Assembly (NCBI GenBank): GCA_963726825.1
Contig: CAVSDT010000002.1
Coordinates: 992,001-1,056,000 of the forward strand
From: DATLGB01 sp963726825
GTDB lineage: Bacteria > Actinomycetota > Thermoleophilia > Solirubrobacterales > Solirubrobacteraceae
Direction: 5' to 3'
DNA: 64,000 bases
Below the pieces are notes generated by a model. It was not told where the DNA came from and searched no databases. It worked only from the letters and a program-made list of their open reading frames with translations. A program made the translations under genes and the position numbers. Of the stretch, positions 1-7,654 are shown piece after piece. Numbering within the stretch: position 1 is the stretch's first letter; every line of letters begins with the position of its first letter.

Positions 1-1023
1 GTGCAGCGGCCACGGCTGCTGCAGCTGCACGAGCCGCAACCCGGCGGCCTCGAACGCGGCGTCGGTGTCGAGACCGAGCGTGCGCAGCGCCTCCTGGGCA
101 TCGTGGAAGGCGGTGCCGGTGCCGACGATGCCCAGGCGCGCGTCGCGCGCCGTGCGCACGATCCGGTTGAGCCCGTTGAGGCGCCCGTACTCGCGCGCCA
201 GCTCCAGGCGCGGCCCGAGCAGCGTGCGCTCGGCCTCGAGCGTCGTGGCCGCCAGCAGGTTCGAGTTGGGCACGTGGACGTAGGGCACGCCGCCGTCGAG
301 CACGACGGGGAGCGCGGGGGAGACGCGCTCGAGCCCGACCTGCACCGTCGCGGTGGCGTCGGCGACGCTGGTGACGACCTTCAGGGCGCTCCACAGGCCG
401 CTGACGCGCGAGAGGGCGACGGCGTGGCGGGCGAGGTCGAGCGCCTCCTGCACGTCACCCGGGAACAGGATCGGCATGTGCAGCGCCGCGAGGAGCGTCT
501 CGGACGCGGACGGCACGGTGGAGGACTTCGAGGCGGGGTCGTCGCCGGCGAGGGCGACCATGCCGCCCTTGGGGTGGGCGCCGATGAAGCCGCCGTGGCG
601 CAGCGCGTCGCCGGCGCGGTCGACGCCCGGGGCCTTGCCGTACCACCAGCCCGTGACGCCCTCGACCTGCGGACGCGGCAGCGCCGGGGCCAGCTGGGAG
701 CCGTAGATGGTCGTGGCCGCCAGCTCCTCGTTGACGCCCGCCTGGAAGTGCACGCCGAGCTGCTCGCGCAGGCCACCGACCCGCTGGAGCTCCTTGTCGA
801 TCGTCCCGAGCGGCGAACCCTGGTACCCCGAGACCATCGCCGCCGTCCTCAGGCCGGCCGCCTCGTCGGCGCGGCGCTGGTCGAGCATCGCCCGGACGAC
901 GGCCTGCAGCCCGGAGAGGAACACGACGCCGTGCTCGAGGCGGTAGCGGTCCTCCAGCGACACCGGCCGCCGGTCGCCCGTCGCGGGTTCGGCGTTGCGG
1001 CGGATCAGCACCTCGGGGGTCAC
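1..1023 (-). CDS. Indolepyruvate ferredoxin oxidoreductase family protein (N-terminal part, cut by window edge)
   Basis: The visible 341 residues match the N-terminal ThDP-enzyme part of the large fused indolepyruvate:ferredoxin oxidoreductases, which oxidatively decarboxylate aryl-pyruvates to acyl-CoA. Family-like stretches are FLSGLQAVVRAML, VSGYQGSPLGTID, FQAGVNEELAATT and GWWYGKAPGVDRAGDALRHG, in the usual order. The GTG start at 1023 is supported by a strong Shine-Dalgarno (GGAGGAGGAAGG) a few bases upstream. The C-terminal domains, including the gamma-subunit-like region, lie outside the window, so substrate class is not decided. A GntR/FadR regulator lies directly upstream with 94 bp between, which carries a candidate promoter and operator. 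Confidence 0.8.
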   Translation of the reverse strand, partial: MTPEVLIRRNAEPATGDRRPVSLEDRYRLEHGVVFLSGLQAVVRAMLDQRRADEAAGLRTAAMVSGYQGSPLGTIDKELQRVGGLREQLGVHFQAGVNEELAATTIYGSQLAPALPRPQVEGVTGWWYGKAPGVDRAGDALRHGGFIGAHPKGGMVALAGDDPASKSSTVPSASETLLAALHMPILFPGDVQEALDLARHAVALSRVSGLWSALKVVTSVADATATVQVGLERVSPALPVVLDGGVPYVHVPNSNLLAATTLEAERTLLGPRLELAREYGRLNGLNRIVRTARDARLGIVGTGTAFHDAQEALRTLGLDTDAAFEAAGLRLVQLQQPWPLH

Positions 1024-1065
1024 GGCGGGCCCTTCCTCCTCCAGGTCAGTCGACTCGAGGGCAGA

Positions 1066-1094
1066 ATGGTAAACCACGCTGACCATGAGGTAAA
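1066..1094 (-). promoter_or_regulatory. Candidate promoter of the oxidoreductase gene
   Basis: Read on the minus strand, TTTACC (1094-1089), a 17 bp spacer and TACCAT (1071-1066) form a plausible -35/-10 pair 43 bp before the GTG start at 1023. GGTAAA occurs twice as a direct repeat on the plus strand (1068-1073 and 1089-1094), 21 bp apart, so one copy covers each promoter box. Confidence 0.4.
1067..1076. promoter_or_regulatory. Candidate GntR/FadR-type operator
   Basis: TGGTAAACCA is a TGGT-N2-ACCA inverted repeat overlapping the proposed -10 box. FadR-subfamily regulators often bind short palindromes with GT...AC half-sites, and a FadR-type regulator is encoded immediately upstream, so local repression of the downstream gene is a reasonable inference. 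Confidence 0.4.
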
Positions 1095-1117
1095 GCTGTC
1101 ACGCCCGGCGGACGGAC

Positions 1118-1858
1118 CTACGGGCGCGCCAGGACCGAGCCCGTCTCCTGCTCCCACGTGCGCTCGACCTGCGCGAGGTGCTCGTCCATCACCGTCTCGA
1201 TCTCGGCGGCGTCGCCGGACCTGACGGCCTCGAGCGTGCGCGTGTGGATCGCGATCATCCAGGCGGGCACCGGCTCGTAGTGCATCGCCATGTCGCGTGC
1301 GATCTCGAGGTCGCGGTACAGCTGCCGGACGAAGGTGGCGACGAGCTCGTTGCCGGCCGCCTTGGCCAGCGCGAGGTGGAAGCGGTGATCGAGCGCCAGC
1401 AGCCGGTCCTCGCGGCCCTCGGCGAGGGCGTCGCCCTCGTCGACGATCGCCTGCTGGGCGTCGATCGTGGCCTGCATCGACTCCCAGTCCTCCGGGCCGC
1501 CCCGCTTGGCGGCCAGGAGCGCGACCGGGGGCTCGAGCATCCGCCGGGCCTCGAGCACCTGGGCGACCTCGGCCATGCGCATCTCCCGGTGCGTGGCCAG
1601 GAGCTCCGGCGGGACGAGCTCGGTGGCGACGAAGATCCCGCCGGCGGCGCCGCGCCGGACCTCGACGAGGCCGGAGTCCTGCAGCACCCGCACGGCCTCG
1701 CGCAGCGTCGGGCGCGAGATCCGCATCTGCTCGGCCAGGGCCCGCTCGGACGGCAGGCGGTCACCCACCGCGAGCTCCCCGAGCTTGACCTTCTCGACGA
1801 TCTGCTCGACCGCCTCCTGGAACGTGCGCCGCGTCTGGACCGGGGTGAAGGGCTGCAC
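1118..1858 (-). CDS. GntR/FadR family transcriptional regulator
   Basis: The 246-residue protein has a GntR winged helix at about residues 10-77 (GDRLPSERALAEQ, SRPTLREAVRVLQDSGLVEV) followed by an all-helical FCD effector domain. The FCD metal/ligand residues expected of the FadR group can be seen in LDHRFHLALAKAAGN and AIHTRTLEAV. Start is GTG at 1858, 13 bp after the gluQ stop, so it may be the distal gene of an rfbC-gluQ-gntR run. It is followed on the same strand by the oxidoreductase gene, whose upstream region contains a palindromic site. Its probable role is sensing an organic acid and controlling that enzyme; the ligand is unknown. Confidence 0.88.
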   Translation of the reverse strand: MQPFTPVQTRRTFQEAVEQIVEKVKLGELAVGDRLPSERALAEQMRISRPTLREAVRVLQDSGLVEVRRGAAGGIFVATELVPPELLATHREMRMAEVAQVLEARRMLEPPVALLAAKRGGPEDWESMQATIDAQQAIVDEGDALAEGREDRLLALDHRFHLALAKAAGNELVATFVRQLYRDLEIARDMAMHYEPVPAWMIAIHTRTLEAVRSGDAAEIETVMDEHLAQVERTWEQETGSVLARP

Positions 1859-1871
1859 GCGCGTCAGTCTG

Positions 1872-2753
1872 TCACGGGCCGACCCCGTGGAACACCGTTG
1901 GCCGGCGGGGGATCGCGGCGGGTTCGAAGTCGGTCAGCAGCTCGGCGGGCGTCGTCCCCCGCAGCCCGAGGGAGGCCGCCATCCAGCGCACGGCCGCAGC
2001 CGGGTCGACGTGCTCGAGCGTGACGGACCCGTGGCGCTTGGCCAGGCGGGCCCCGTCCGCCCCGAGCACGAGCGGGACGTGGGCGTGGCTGGGGGCGGCG
2101 ACGCCGAGCGCCCCCGCGAGCCACAGCTGCCGGTGGGTGGTGTCGGCGAGGTCGTCGCCGCGGACCACCTCGCCGATGCCCTGGGCGGCGTCGTCGACGA
2201 CGACCGCGAGGTTGTAGGCGAAGGCCCCGTCGGCGCGGCGCAGGACCATGTCGTCCACGACGCCCGACTGCGGCCCGAGCAGGCGGTCGGTCCAGTCGAC
2301 CCGGACGTCGCCGGCGCGCACGCGCAGCGCCGGCGTGCGGCCCGCGGCGCGGCGCTGCGCGCGCTCGGCGTCGGACAGGTGGCGGCAGGTCCCGGGGTAG
2401 GTCCCGGCCGGGACGTGGGGCGCCGAGGCGGCCTCGCGGATCTCGGCGCGGGTGCAGAAGCACTCGTAGGTGTCGAGGCGCTCGATCGCGGCGGCGTAGC
2501 GGTCCCCGCGCGCGGACTGGGCGACGACCTCGCCGTCCCAGTCCAGGCCGATGGCGCGCAGGTCGGCCTGCTGGCGCTCGGCCAGGCCGGGACGCACGCG
2601 GCCGGGGTCGAGGTCCTCGTTGCGCACGACGAAGCGCGCGCCGGCCGAGCGCGCGAACAGCCACGCCAGGAGCGCGGTGCGCAGGTTGCCGAGGTGCAGG
2701 ACCCCTGTCGGCGAGGGGGCGAAGCGCCCGTCAGACGGAGAACGGGAGGTCAT
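1872..2753 (-). CDS. gluQ: Glutamyl-Q tRNA(Asp) synthetase
   Basis: The 293-residue protein resembles the catalytic half of glutamyl-tRNA synthetase without an anticodon-binding domain, as expected for GluQRS, which glutamylates queuosine at the wobble position of tRNA-Asp. The HIGH-class motif is HLGN (residues 20-23), the KMSKS-class motif is KRHG (239-242), and the zinc site C98/C100/Y119/C123 is complete. The usual RIEDLD reads RNEDLD here. ATG at 2753 gives a family-typical N-terminus beginning just before RFAPSPTG; longer upstream reading is antisense-like. The start overlaps the 3' end of rfbC by 23 bp, suggesting coupling, though no functional link to rhamnose synthesis is known. Confidence 0.87.
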   Translation of the reverse strand: MTSRSPSDGRFAPSPTGVLHLGNLRTALLAWLFARSAGARFVVRNEDLDPGRVRPGLAERQQADLRAIGLDWDGEVVAQSARGDRYAAAIERLDTYECFCTRAEIREAASAPHVPAGTYPGTCRHLSDAERAQRRAAGRTPALRVRAGDVRVDWTDRLLGPQSGVVDDMVLRRADGAFAYNLAVVVDDAAQGIGEVVRGDDLADTTHRQLWLAGALGVAAPSHAHVPLVLGADGARLAKRHGSVTLEHVDPAAAVRWMAASLGLRGTTPAELLTDFEPAAIPRRPTVFHGVGP

Positions 2754-3279
2754 CGGCGACGTCGGCCAGCGGCGGGGCGTCGGCGTCGCGCTGGGAGAAC
2801 AGCAGCTCCTCCCGCGGCAGCCGCCAGTCGATCCCGACGGCCGGGTCGTCGAAGCGGATGCCCGACTCCGTGGCCGGGTCGTAGTAGTTCGTGCACTTGT
2901 AGGTGAAGTCGGCGGTCTCCGACAGCACGCAGAAGCCATGGCCGAAGCCGACCGGCACCCACAGCTGGTGGCCGCGGGTGTCGTCGAGCTCGAAGCCCTC
3001 CCACTCGCCGAACGTGGGCGAGCCCTTGCGCAGGTCCACGACGACGTCCCACACGGTCCCGCGGGCGCAGCGCACGAGCTTGCCCTGCCCCGGATGGGTC
3101 TGGAAGTGGATCCCGCGGACGGTCCCGCGGCGCGAGCGCGAGTGGTTGTCCTGCAGGAACGGGCCCCGCACGGGCCACGTCTCCTCGCGGTAGGTCTCCA
3201 CGAAGAAGCCCCGCTCGTCGCCGTGGACGGCGGGGGCGATCAGGGCAAGGCCGTCGAGGCGGGTTTCGAGGAGCTCCAT
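2731..3279 (-). CDS. rfbC: dTDP-4-dehydrorhamnose 3,5-epimerase
   Basis: The 182-residue cupin-fold enzyme converts dTDP-4-keto-6-deoxyglucose to dTDP-4-keto-L-rhamnose in the dTDP-rhamnose pathway. Diagnostic segments are DERGFFVETYR, QDNHSRS, VRGIHFQ with the catalytic His, DVVVDLRKGSPTFG, VPVGFGHGF and FTYKCTNYYDP with the active-site Tyr region. Length is normal. ATG at 3279 begins MELLETRLDG, typical of the family. The other rhamnose genes (rfbA, rfbB, rfbD) are not in the window, so the pathway must be completed elsewhere. A TATCCT box lies 10 nt upstream of the start on the minus strand. Confidence 0.93.
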   Translation of the reverse strand: MELLETRLDGLALIAPAVHGDERGFFVETYREETWPVRGPFLQDNHSRSRRGTVRGIHFQTHPGQGKLVRCARGTVWDVVVDLRKGSPTFGEWEGFELDDTRGHQLWVPVGFGHGFCVLSETADFTYKCTNYYDPATESGIRFDDPAVGIDWRLPREELLFSQRDADAPPLADVADDLPFSV

Positions 3280-3327
3280 GAGGTCGGGGAGGATAGGAGC
3301 GAGGGGCCGTCGAAAGAGCCTTCCGCG

Positions 3328-4182
3328 ATGCCCAAGACCGTTTCGATGCTTCCCTCCGCAGCTGGTCACCAGACCCTCTCTGCGTACATCTCCTCGCGCT
3401 TCGACGAGTTCTCCCGGTCGCAGAAGGACGTCGCCCAGTACGTGGTGGACCACCTCGACGAGGTCGCCTTCCACACCGCGGAGGAGCTGGCCCGCCGCGC
3501 CTCGACGTCGTCCTCGACCGTCGTGCGCTTCTCCCAGGCGCTGGGCTTCGAGGGCTTCCCGGAGCTGCAGGCCGCCGCCCGCGAGGAGTATCGCCGTCAC
3601 GGCCCCGCTCCGGCGCCGATCGAGCCGCTGTTCTCGATCGACCAGGGCCCGTTCGAGGCCGCCATCGCGGCCGACTTCGTCAACGTGGAGGAGACCGCAC
3701 GCAAGGTCTCGCGCTCCGAGGTCGAGGGCGCGGTCGAGGCGATAGCCACCGCCGAGCGGATCATGATCTGCGGCGTCGACCAGATGGCGTTCTTCGCCTC
3801 CTACCTGCGCCACCTGCTGATGCTGCTCGACATCCGCTCCGAGACGGCGGCCTCGCCGTCGCAGGAGGTGCTCACGCGCCTCGGGCGCATCGACGCCGGC
3901 ACGCTGGTGATCGGGCTCTCCGCCGGCCGCCCCCATCCGCTCGTCGTGCGCGCGATGAAGATCGCCAAGCACCGTCGTGCCGCCTCCATCTGCATCACGG
4001 ACGCGTCCCTGTCGGACGTGGCCAAGCTGTCGGACCGCACGCTCTGGTACTCGTCGAACTCGCCGGCCTACGTGCGCTCGCACACCGGCCTGCTGTCGAC
4101 GCTGCAGGCGCTCGCCTACGGCGTCTACGCGCGGGATGCGGCCCAGTACGACGACCGCATCAAGGCCTACAAGCTCAAGTAG
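3328..4182 (+). CDS. MurR/RpiR family transcriptional regulator
   Basis: The 284-residue protein has an N-terminal RpiR helix-turn-helix (about 18-95; FHTAEELARRA, SSTVVRFSQALGFEGFPEL) and a C-terminal SIS sugar-phosphate-binding domain (about 145-260; IMICGVDQMAFFASYLRHL and VIGLSAGRPHPLVVRAM). Members sense phosphosugars or other metabolites and usually control a neighbouring catabolic operon. It is divergent from rfbC with a 48 bp gap and converges on the ThDP-enzyme gene, the last gene of the ureide-type operon, with an 8 bp 3' overlap. A regulatory link to that operon is possible but not shown. The ATG at 3328 is one choice; ATG at 3346 would also serve. Confidence 0.85.
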   Translation: MPKTVSMLPSAAGHQTLSAYISSRFDEFSRSQKDVAQYVVDHLDEVAFHTAEELARRASTSSSTVVRFSQALGFEGFPELQAAAREEYRRHGPAPAPIEPLFSIDQGPFEAAIAADFVNVEETARKVSRSEVEGAVEAIATAERIMICGVDQMAFFASYLRHLLMLLDIRSETAASPSQEVLTRLGRIDAGTLVIGLSAGRPHPLVVRAMKIAKHRRAASICITDASLSDVAKLSDRTLWYSSNSPAYVRSHTGLLSTLQALAYGVYARDAAQYDDRIKAYKLK

Positions 4183-5758
4183 CCGCCGCCTGCTCGGCGA
4201 CGGTGATCAGCGTCGGGCCAGGACGGTCGAAGGCCGCGTCGAGCGCCGCGCCGAGCTCGTCGGCGGCGTCCAGCGCCACGCCGTGGCCGCCGAGCGCGCG
4301 GGCGACCGCCGGCAGGTCGGGCGCATCGAGGTCGACGGCCAGCGGCGGGAAGCCGAGCTCGCGCATCTGGTTGCGGATCTCCCCGTAGCCGCCGTTGAGC
4401 GTGACGACGATCGGCAGCGGGATGCCGAGCTCGACCGCCGTGGCGAGCTCGCTGAGGGTGAACATGGTCCCGCCGTCGCCCTGCACGGCAACGACCCGGT
4501 GGTCGGGTCGCGCGAGCTTGGCGCCGATCGCCGCGGGCAGGGCGTAGCCGAGCGTCCCGAACCCGCTGGGGAAGAGGAAGCGGCTCGACGGGCGCAGCCG
4601 GACGAGACCGAGCAGGCCGTGGTAGGCGACCATCGCGTTGTCGGCGACGAGGAGGTCGCCGGGCCCGATCGCGTCCTCGAGCGCGGCGGCGACCGTCGCC
4701 CACGGGGCGCCGAGCGCAGCCACCTCGCGATCGGCTGACGCGCGCAGGCGCTCCCACACCGGGTCGTCTGCGTCCTGGTGCGGCGCGAGAACGGCGAGCA
4801 GGGCGTCCAGCGCGGCCGCGGCGTCGGCGACCAGCGCCACCGACGCCGGCAGGTTGCCGTGGGCCTCCACCGGATCGATGTCGACGCGCACCACCGCGCC
4901 CGTCGGCGCGGTCGGCCCCCATTGGCGCAGCTCGCCGAGGTCGGAGCCCACGACCAGCAGGACGTCCGCGCACTCCGCGAGCCGCCGCCCGGCGTCGACC
5001 TGCAGGCGGTTGCCGATCGCGAGCGGGTGGTGCTCGTCGACGGCGCCCTTGCCGTTGATCGTCGTCAGGACGGGGAAGCCGCGGTCCATGAGCGCGGCCA
5101 GCTGGGCGGAGGCGCCGTGCGCCCCGCCGCCGGCGATCACCAGCGGGCGCCGCGCGCCGTCGAGGAGCCCGATCGCCGCGGCCACGGCGCCGGGCTCGGG
5201 CGGACGGGGCGCCACGGGTGGCGCCACGGCCACCTCGGCGGGGGCGGGGTGGGCCAGCAGGTCCAGGGGGACCTCGACGAACCGCGCCCGCGGCCGGCCG
5301 GACCGGAAGGCCCCGAACGCGTCGGCCAGCTCGCGGGCCAGCTCCGCGTGGGATGCGACCCGGACGGCCCGCTCGACCGCGCCGCTCATGGCGAGCCGCT
5401 GGTCGGGCGCCTCGTGCAGGTAGCCCGTGCTGGCCGTCGGGTGCCCCAGCGGCATCCCGGGGGCGAGCACGAGCAGCGGGACCGAGTCCGACCACGCCTG
5501 CGCGGCCGCCGTCGCGACGTTGAGGACGGCCGGGCCCGTGGTGACCACGACGACGCCCGGGCGTCCGGAGGCGCGCGCGTAGCCGTCGGCGGCGTAGCCG
5601 GCGCCCTGCTCGTGGCGCGGTGTCACGTGCCGGATGGCGCTCTCGCCCAGCGCCTCGTAGATGGCGAGGTTGTGGGTGCCGGGGATGCCGAAGACGAGCT
5701 CGACGCCGTGGCGCTCCAGGCTGCGTACCGCCAGCGCGCCGGCGGTCAGCGTGCTCAT
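4175..5758 (-). CDS. ThDP-dependent acetolactate synthase-like enzyme / 2-oxoacid decarboxylase
   Basis: The 527-residue protein has the three-domain layout of the acetolactate synthase superfamily: PYR domain (FGIPGTHNLAIYEAL), central FAD/NAD-like domain, and PP domain with the GDGG...NGG ThDP/Mg motif near residues 430-465. The catalytic Glu is present (E50 in PRHEQGAGYAADGYAR), which argues against glyoxylate carboligase, where this residue is Val. The N-terminal region resembles 5-guanidino-2-oxopentanoate decarboxylase-type enzymes from memory, but the substrate is not decidable here. Its ATG overlaps the stop of the M20 hydrolase by 4 bp (ATGA), placing it as the last gene of the eleven-gene operon; it probably consumes a 2-oxoacid derived from the product of that pathway. 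Confidence 0.83.
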   Translation of the reverse strand: MSTLTAGALAVRSLERHGVELVFGIPGTHNLAIYEALGESAIRHVTPRHEQGAGYAADGYARASGRPGVVVVTTGPAVLNVATAAAQAWSDSVPLLVLAPGMPLGHPTASTGYLHEAPDQRLAMSGAVERAVRVASHAELARELADAFGAFRSGRPRARFVEVPLDLLAHPAPAEVAVAPPVAPRPPEPGAVAAAIGLLDGARRPLVIAGGGAHGASAQLAALMDRGFPVLTTINGKGAVDEHHPLAIGNRLQVDAGRRLAECADVLLVVGSDLGELRQWGPTAPTGAVVRVDIDPVEAHGNLPASVALVADAAAALDALLAVLAPHQDADDPVWERLRASADREVAALGAPWATVAAALEDAIGPGDLLVADNAMVAYHGLLGLVRLRPSSRFLFPSGFGTLGYALPAAIGAKLARPDHRVVAVQGDGGTMFTLSELATAVELGIPLPIVVTLNGGYGEIRNQMRELGFPPLAVDLDAPDLPAVARALGGHGVALDAADELGAALDAAFDRPGPTLITVAEQAAAT

Positions 5759-6957
5759 GCCGGCCGGTCGAGGCGGTCGCAGAGCGCGGGCAGGGTGCGG
5801 ACCAGCACGTCGACGGCGACCTCGATGTCGGCGTCCGCCGTGTGCTCGCGCGGGGAGTGGCTGATGCCGTCGGCGAGGCTGCGCGCGAAGAGCATGCCGA
5901 CCGGCACGCCGAGGCCGCCGAGGACCTGCGCGTCGTGCCCGGCTCCAGACGGCAGCGACGGCGCGTCGGGGGCGGCGGCCGCGAGGGCGCCGGCCACGAG
6001 CGGGTCCGCCACGACGGGCGCGGTGCGCGCGACGAGGGTGACGTCCACCGTGCAGTCGTGCTCGCGCGCCGCGGCGGTGGCCGCGTCGCGCAGCGCCGCC
6101 TCGAGGGCGTCGACCCGGGCGTCGTCGGGGGCGCGCGCATCGACGACGAGGCGCGCCAGACGCGGGACGACGTTGCTCGCGCCGGGTTCCAGCGTGATCG
6201 CGCCGACCGTGGCGACCGCGGCGGGGATCTCCCGGGCACAGCGCGCGGCGGCCACCTGGAAGGCGGCCGCTGCGAGCCCGGCATCGCGGCGGGCGTCCAT
6301 CGGGGTCGTGCCCGCGTGGCCCTCCCGCCCCTCGAAGACCACGTCGAGCTCGACGAGGCCGACGATCGACTCGACGATCCCGACGGGCGCATCGGCGTTC
6401 GCGAGCACGGGCCCCTGCTCGATGTGCAGCTCCAGGTAGGCGGCCGGCAGCGGGGCCAGCGCCCCCGTGCCGGGGTCGAGCCCGAACCCGAGGTCCGCGA
6501 GCGCGGCGGCGGCGGTGACGCCCTGGACGTCGGCGCGCTCCAGGGCCGCCGCGGGGAGGGTCCCGGTGGCGGCGCGGCTGCCGAAGAACGCGTTGCCGAA
6601 GCGCCAGCCCTCCTCGTCGCGGAAGCCGACGACGGTGACGGTGCGGGCTTGGGGCCCGTCCAGGCGCGCCACCGCCTCCAGGCCGGCGACCACGCCGAGG
6701 GCGCCGTCGTAGCAGCCGCCCCGCGGCACGCTGTCCAGATGGGAGCCGATCCAGATCTCGGGCAGGCCGGGGTCGCGGCCGGCGAGGCGCCCGTACAGGT
6801 TCCCGGCCGGGTCGTGATCGACCTCCAGCCCGGCCTCGCGCATCCATCCGGCGACGAGGTCGTGGGCCTGCTGCTCGGCGCCGCTGAGGCCCGGGCGGTT
6901 CGCGCCCTCGCCGCCGCCGATGGCGTAGAGCTCGGCCAGCCGCTGCGCGACCCTCAT
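5755..6957 (-). CDS. M20 family N-carbamoyl-amino acid / allantoate amidohydrolase
   Basis: The 400-residue binuclear metallohydrolase matches the HyuC/AllC branch of M20 peptidases. Metal-site motifs are GSHLDS (H73, D75), D84 in GGCYDGALGV, E115-E116 in DEEGWRFGNAFFGS, and H178 in ELHIEQGPVL; the EEG-RFG signature is typical of carbamoylases and allantoate amidohydrolases rather than peptidases. It would release ammonia and CO2 from an N-carbamoyl amino acid or act on allantoate. ATG at 6957 overlaps the racemase stop by 4 bp. Sitting between a cyclic amidohydrolase, a hydantoin racemase homologue and a ThDP enzyme, it is the second hydrolytic step of the proposed pathway. Confidence 0.88.
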   Translation of the reverse strand: MRVAQRLAELYAIGGGEGANRPGLSGAEQQAHDLVAGWMREAGLEVDHDPAGNLYGRLAGRDPGLPEIWIGSHLDSVPRGGCYDGALGVVAGLEAVARLDGPQARTVTVVGFRDEEGWRFGNAFFGSRAATGTLPAAALERADVQGVTAAAALADLGFGLDPGTGALAPLPAAYLELHIEQGPVLANADAPVGIVESIVGLVELDVVFEGREGHAGTTPMDARRDAGLAAAAFQVAAARCAREIPAAVATVGAITLEPGASNVVPRLARLVVDARAPDDARVDALEAALRDAATAAAREHDCTVDVTLVARTAPVVADPLVAGALAAAAPDAPSLPSGAGHDAQVLGGLGVPVGMLFARSLADGISHSPREHTADADIEVAVDVLVRTLPALCDRLDRPA

Positions 6958-7652
6958 GCGACGGGGGTGGCCGGCCGGGCGAAGGCCCGGGCCTTCGACG
7001 TGCCGAGGCCGAGGGACACGAGCGACTCGGCCAGCCGGACGGCCGCCGGGACCGCCTCGACGACGGGCACGCCGAGCCGCTCCTGCAGCGCGGCGCGGGC
7101 GCCGAGCATCGCGCCGCAGCCGAGGCACAGCGCCTCGGCGCCGGCGGCGAGGGCGCGCCCGCCCGCCGCGACGAGCGCATCGGAGGCGCCCGCCGGGTCC
7201 TCGTCGAGGTCGAGCACCTCGACGCCGGTCGCCTCGATCGCCGCGCAGCGCGACTCGATCCCGTAGCGGCGCAGCAGGTCGTGCGTGGCGGGGGTGGCCC
7301 GGTCGATCGTCGAGAGGATCCCGAAGCGGTGGCCGAGCGTCATCGCCAGGGCGAAGCTCGCCTCCGCGATGCCGATGACGGGCGCCTCGGTGACCTCGCG
7401 CGCCCCGTAGAGGCCGGGGTCCCCGAAGCACGCGACGATCGCCGCGTCGAAGCTCCCGTCGCGCTCGGCGACCAGCCGCACCACGGCGGCGGCCGCGAGC
7501 ATCTCGTCGGCGTAGCCGTCGACGAACGGCACGCCCTCCGTCGCCGTCGCGCCGGCGACGGTGGTGCCGGGCGAGGCGGCGGCCGCCGCGGCCTGCACCA
7601 TGTGCTCGGTCATCGAGGCGGTCGTGTTGGGGTTGACCAGCAGCAGTCGCAT
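6954..7652 (-). CDS. Aspartate/glutamate/hydantoin racemase family protein
   Basis: The 232-residue protein matches the hydantoin/allantoin racemase branch of the Asp/Glu racemase superfamily. The N-terminus MRLLLVNPNTT and the two catalytic cysteines in family context, C75 (AAIVACFGDPGL) and C179 (ALCLGCGAML), are both present, so two-base racemisation is chemically possible. The start at 7652 lies 2 bp after the stop of the cyclic amidohydrolase. In hydantoin- or allantoin-using bacteria such racemases convert the unreactive stereoisomer into the one taken by the amidohydrolase, which fits this neighbourhood exactly. Confidence 0.87.
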   Translation of the reverse strand: MRLLLVNPNTTASMTEHMVQAAAAAASPGTTVAGATATEGVPFVDGYADEMLAAAAVVRLVAERDGSFDAAIVACFGDPGLYGAREVTEAPVIGIAEASFALAMTLGHRFGILSTIDRATPATHDLLRRYGIESRCAAIEATGVEVLDLDEDPAGASDALVAAGGRALAAGAEALCLGCGAMLGARAALQERLGVPVVEAVPAAVRLAESLVSLGLGTSKARAFARPATPVA

Positions 7653-7654
7653 CC

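Noticed and set aside
1..1224. Long plus-strand open frame of 407 codons at the window start
   Set aside because: It is Arg/Gly/Ala-rich antisense of the oxidoreductase and GntR genes, whose minus-strand translations match known families.
3328..4182. RpiR protein as the sure regulator of the ureide-type operon
   Set aside because: It only converges on the operon's last gene; the TetR gene within the operon is a better candidate.
4175..5758. Glyoxylate carboligase assignment for the ThDP enzyme
   Set aside because: The catalytic Glu is retained (E50), whereas Gcl has Val at this position.
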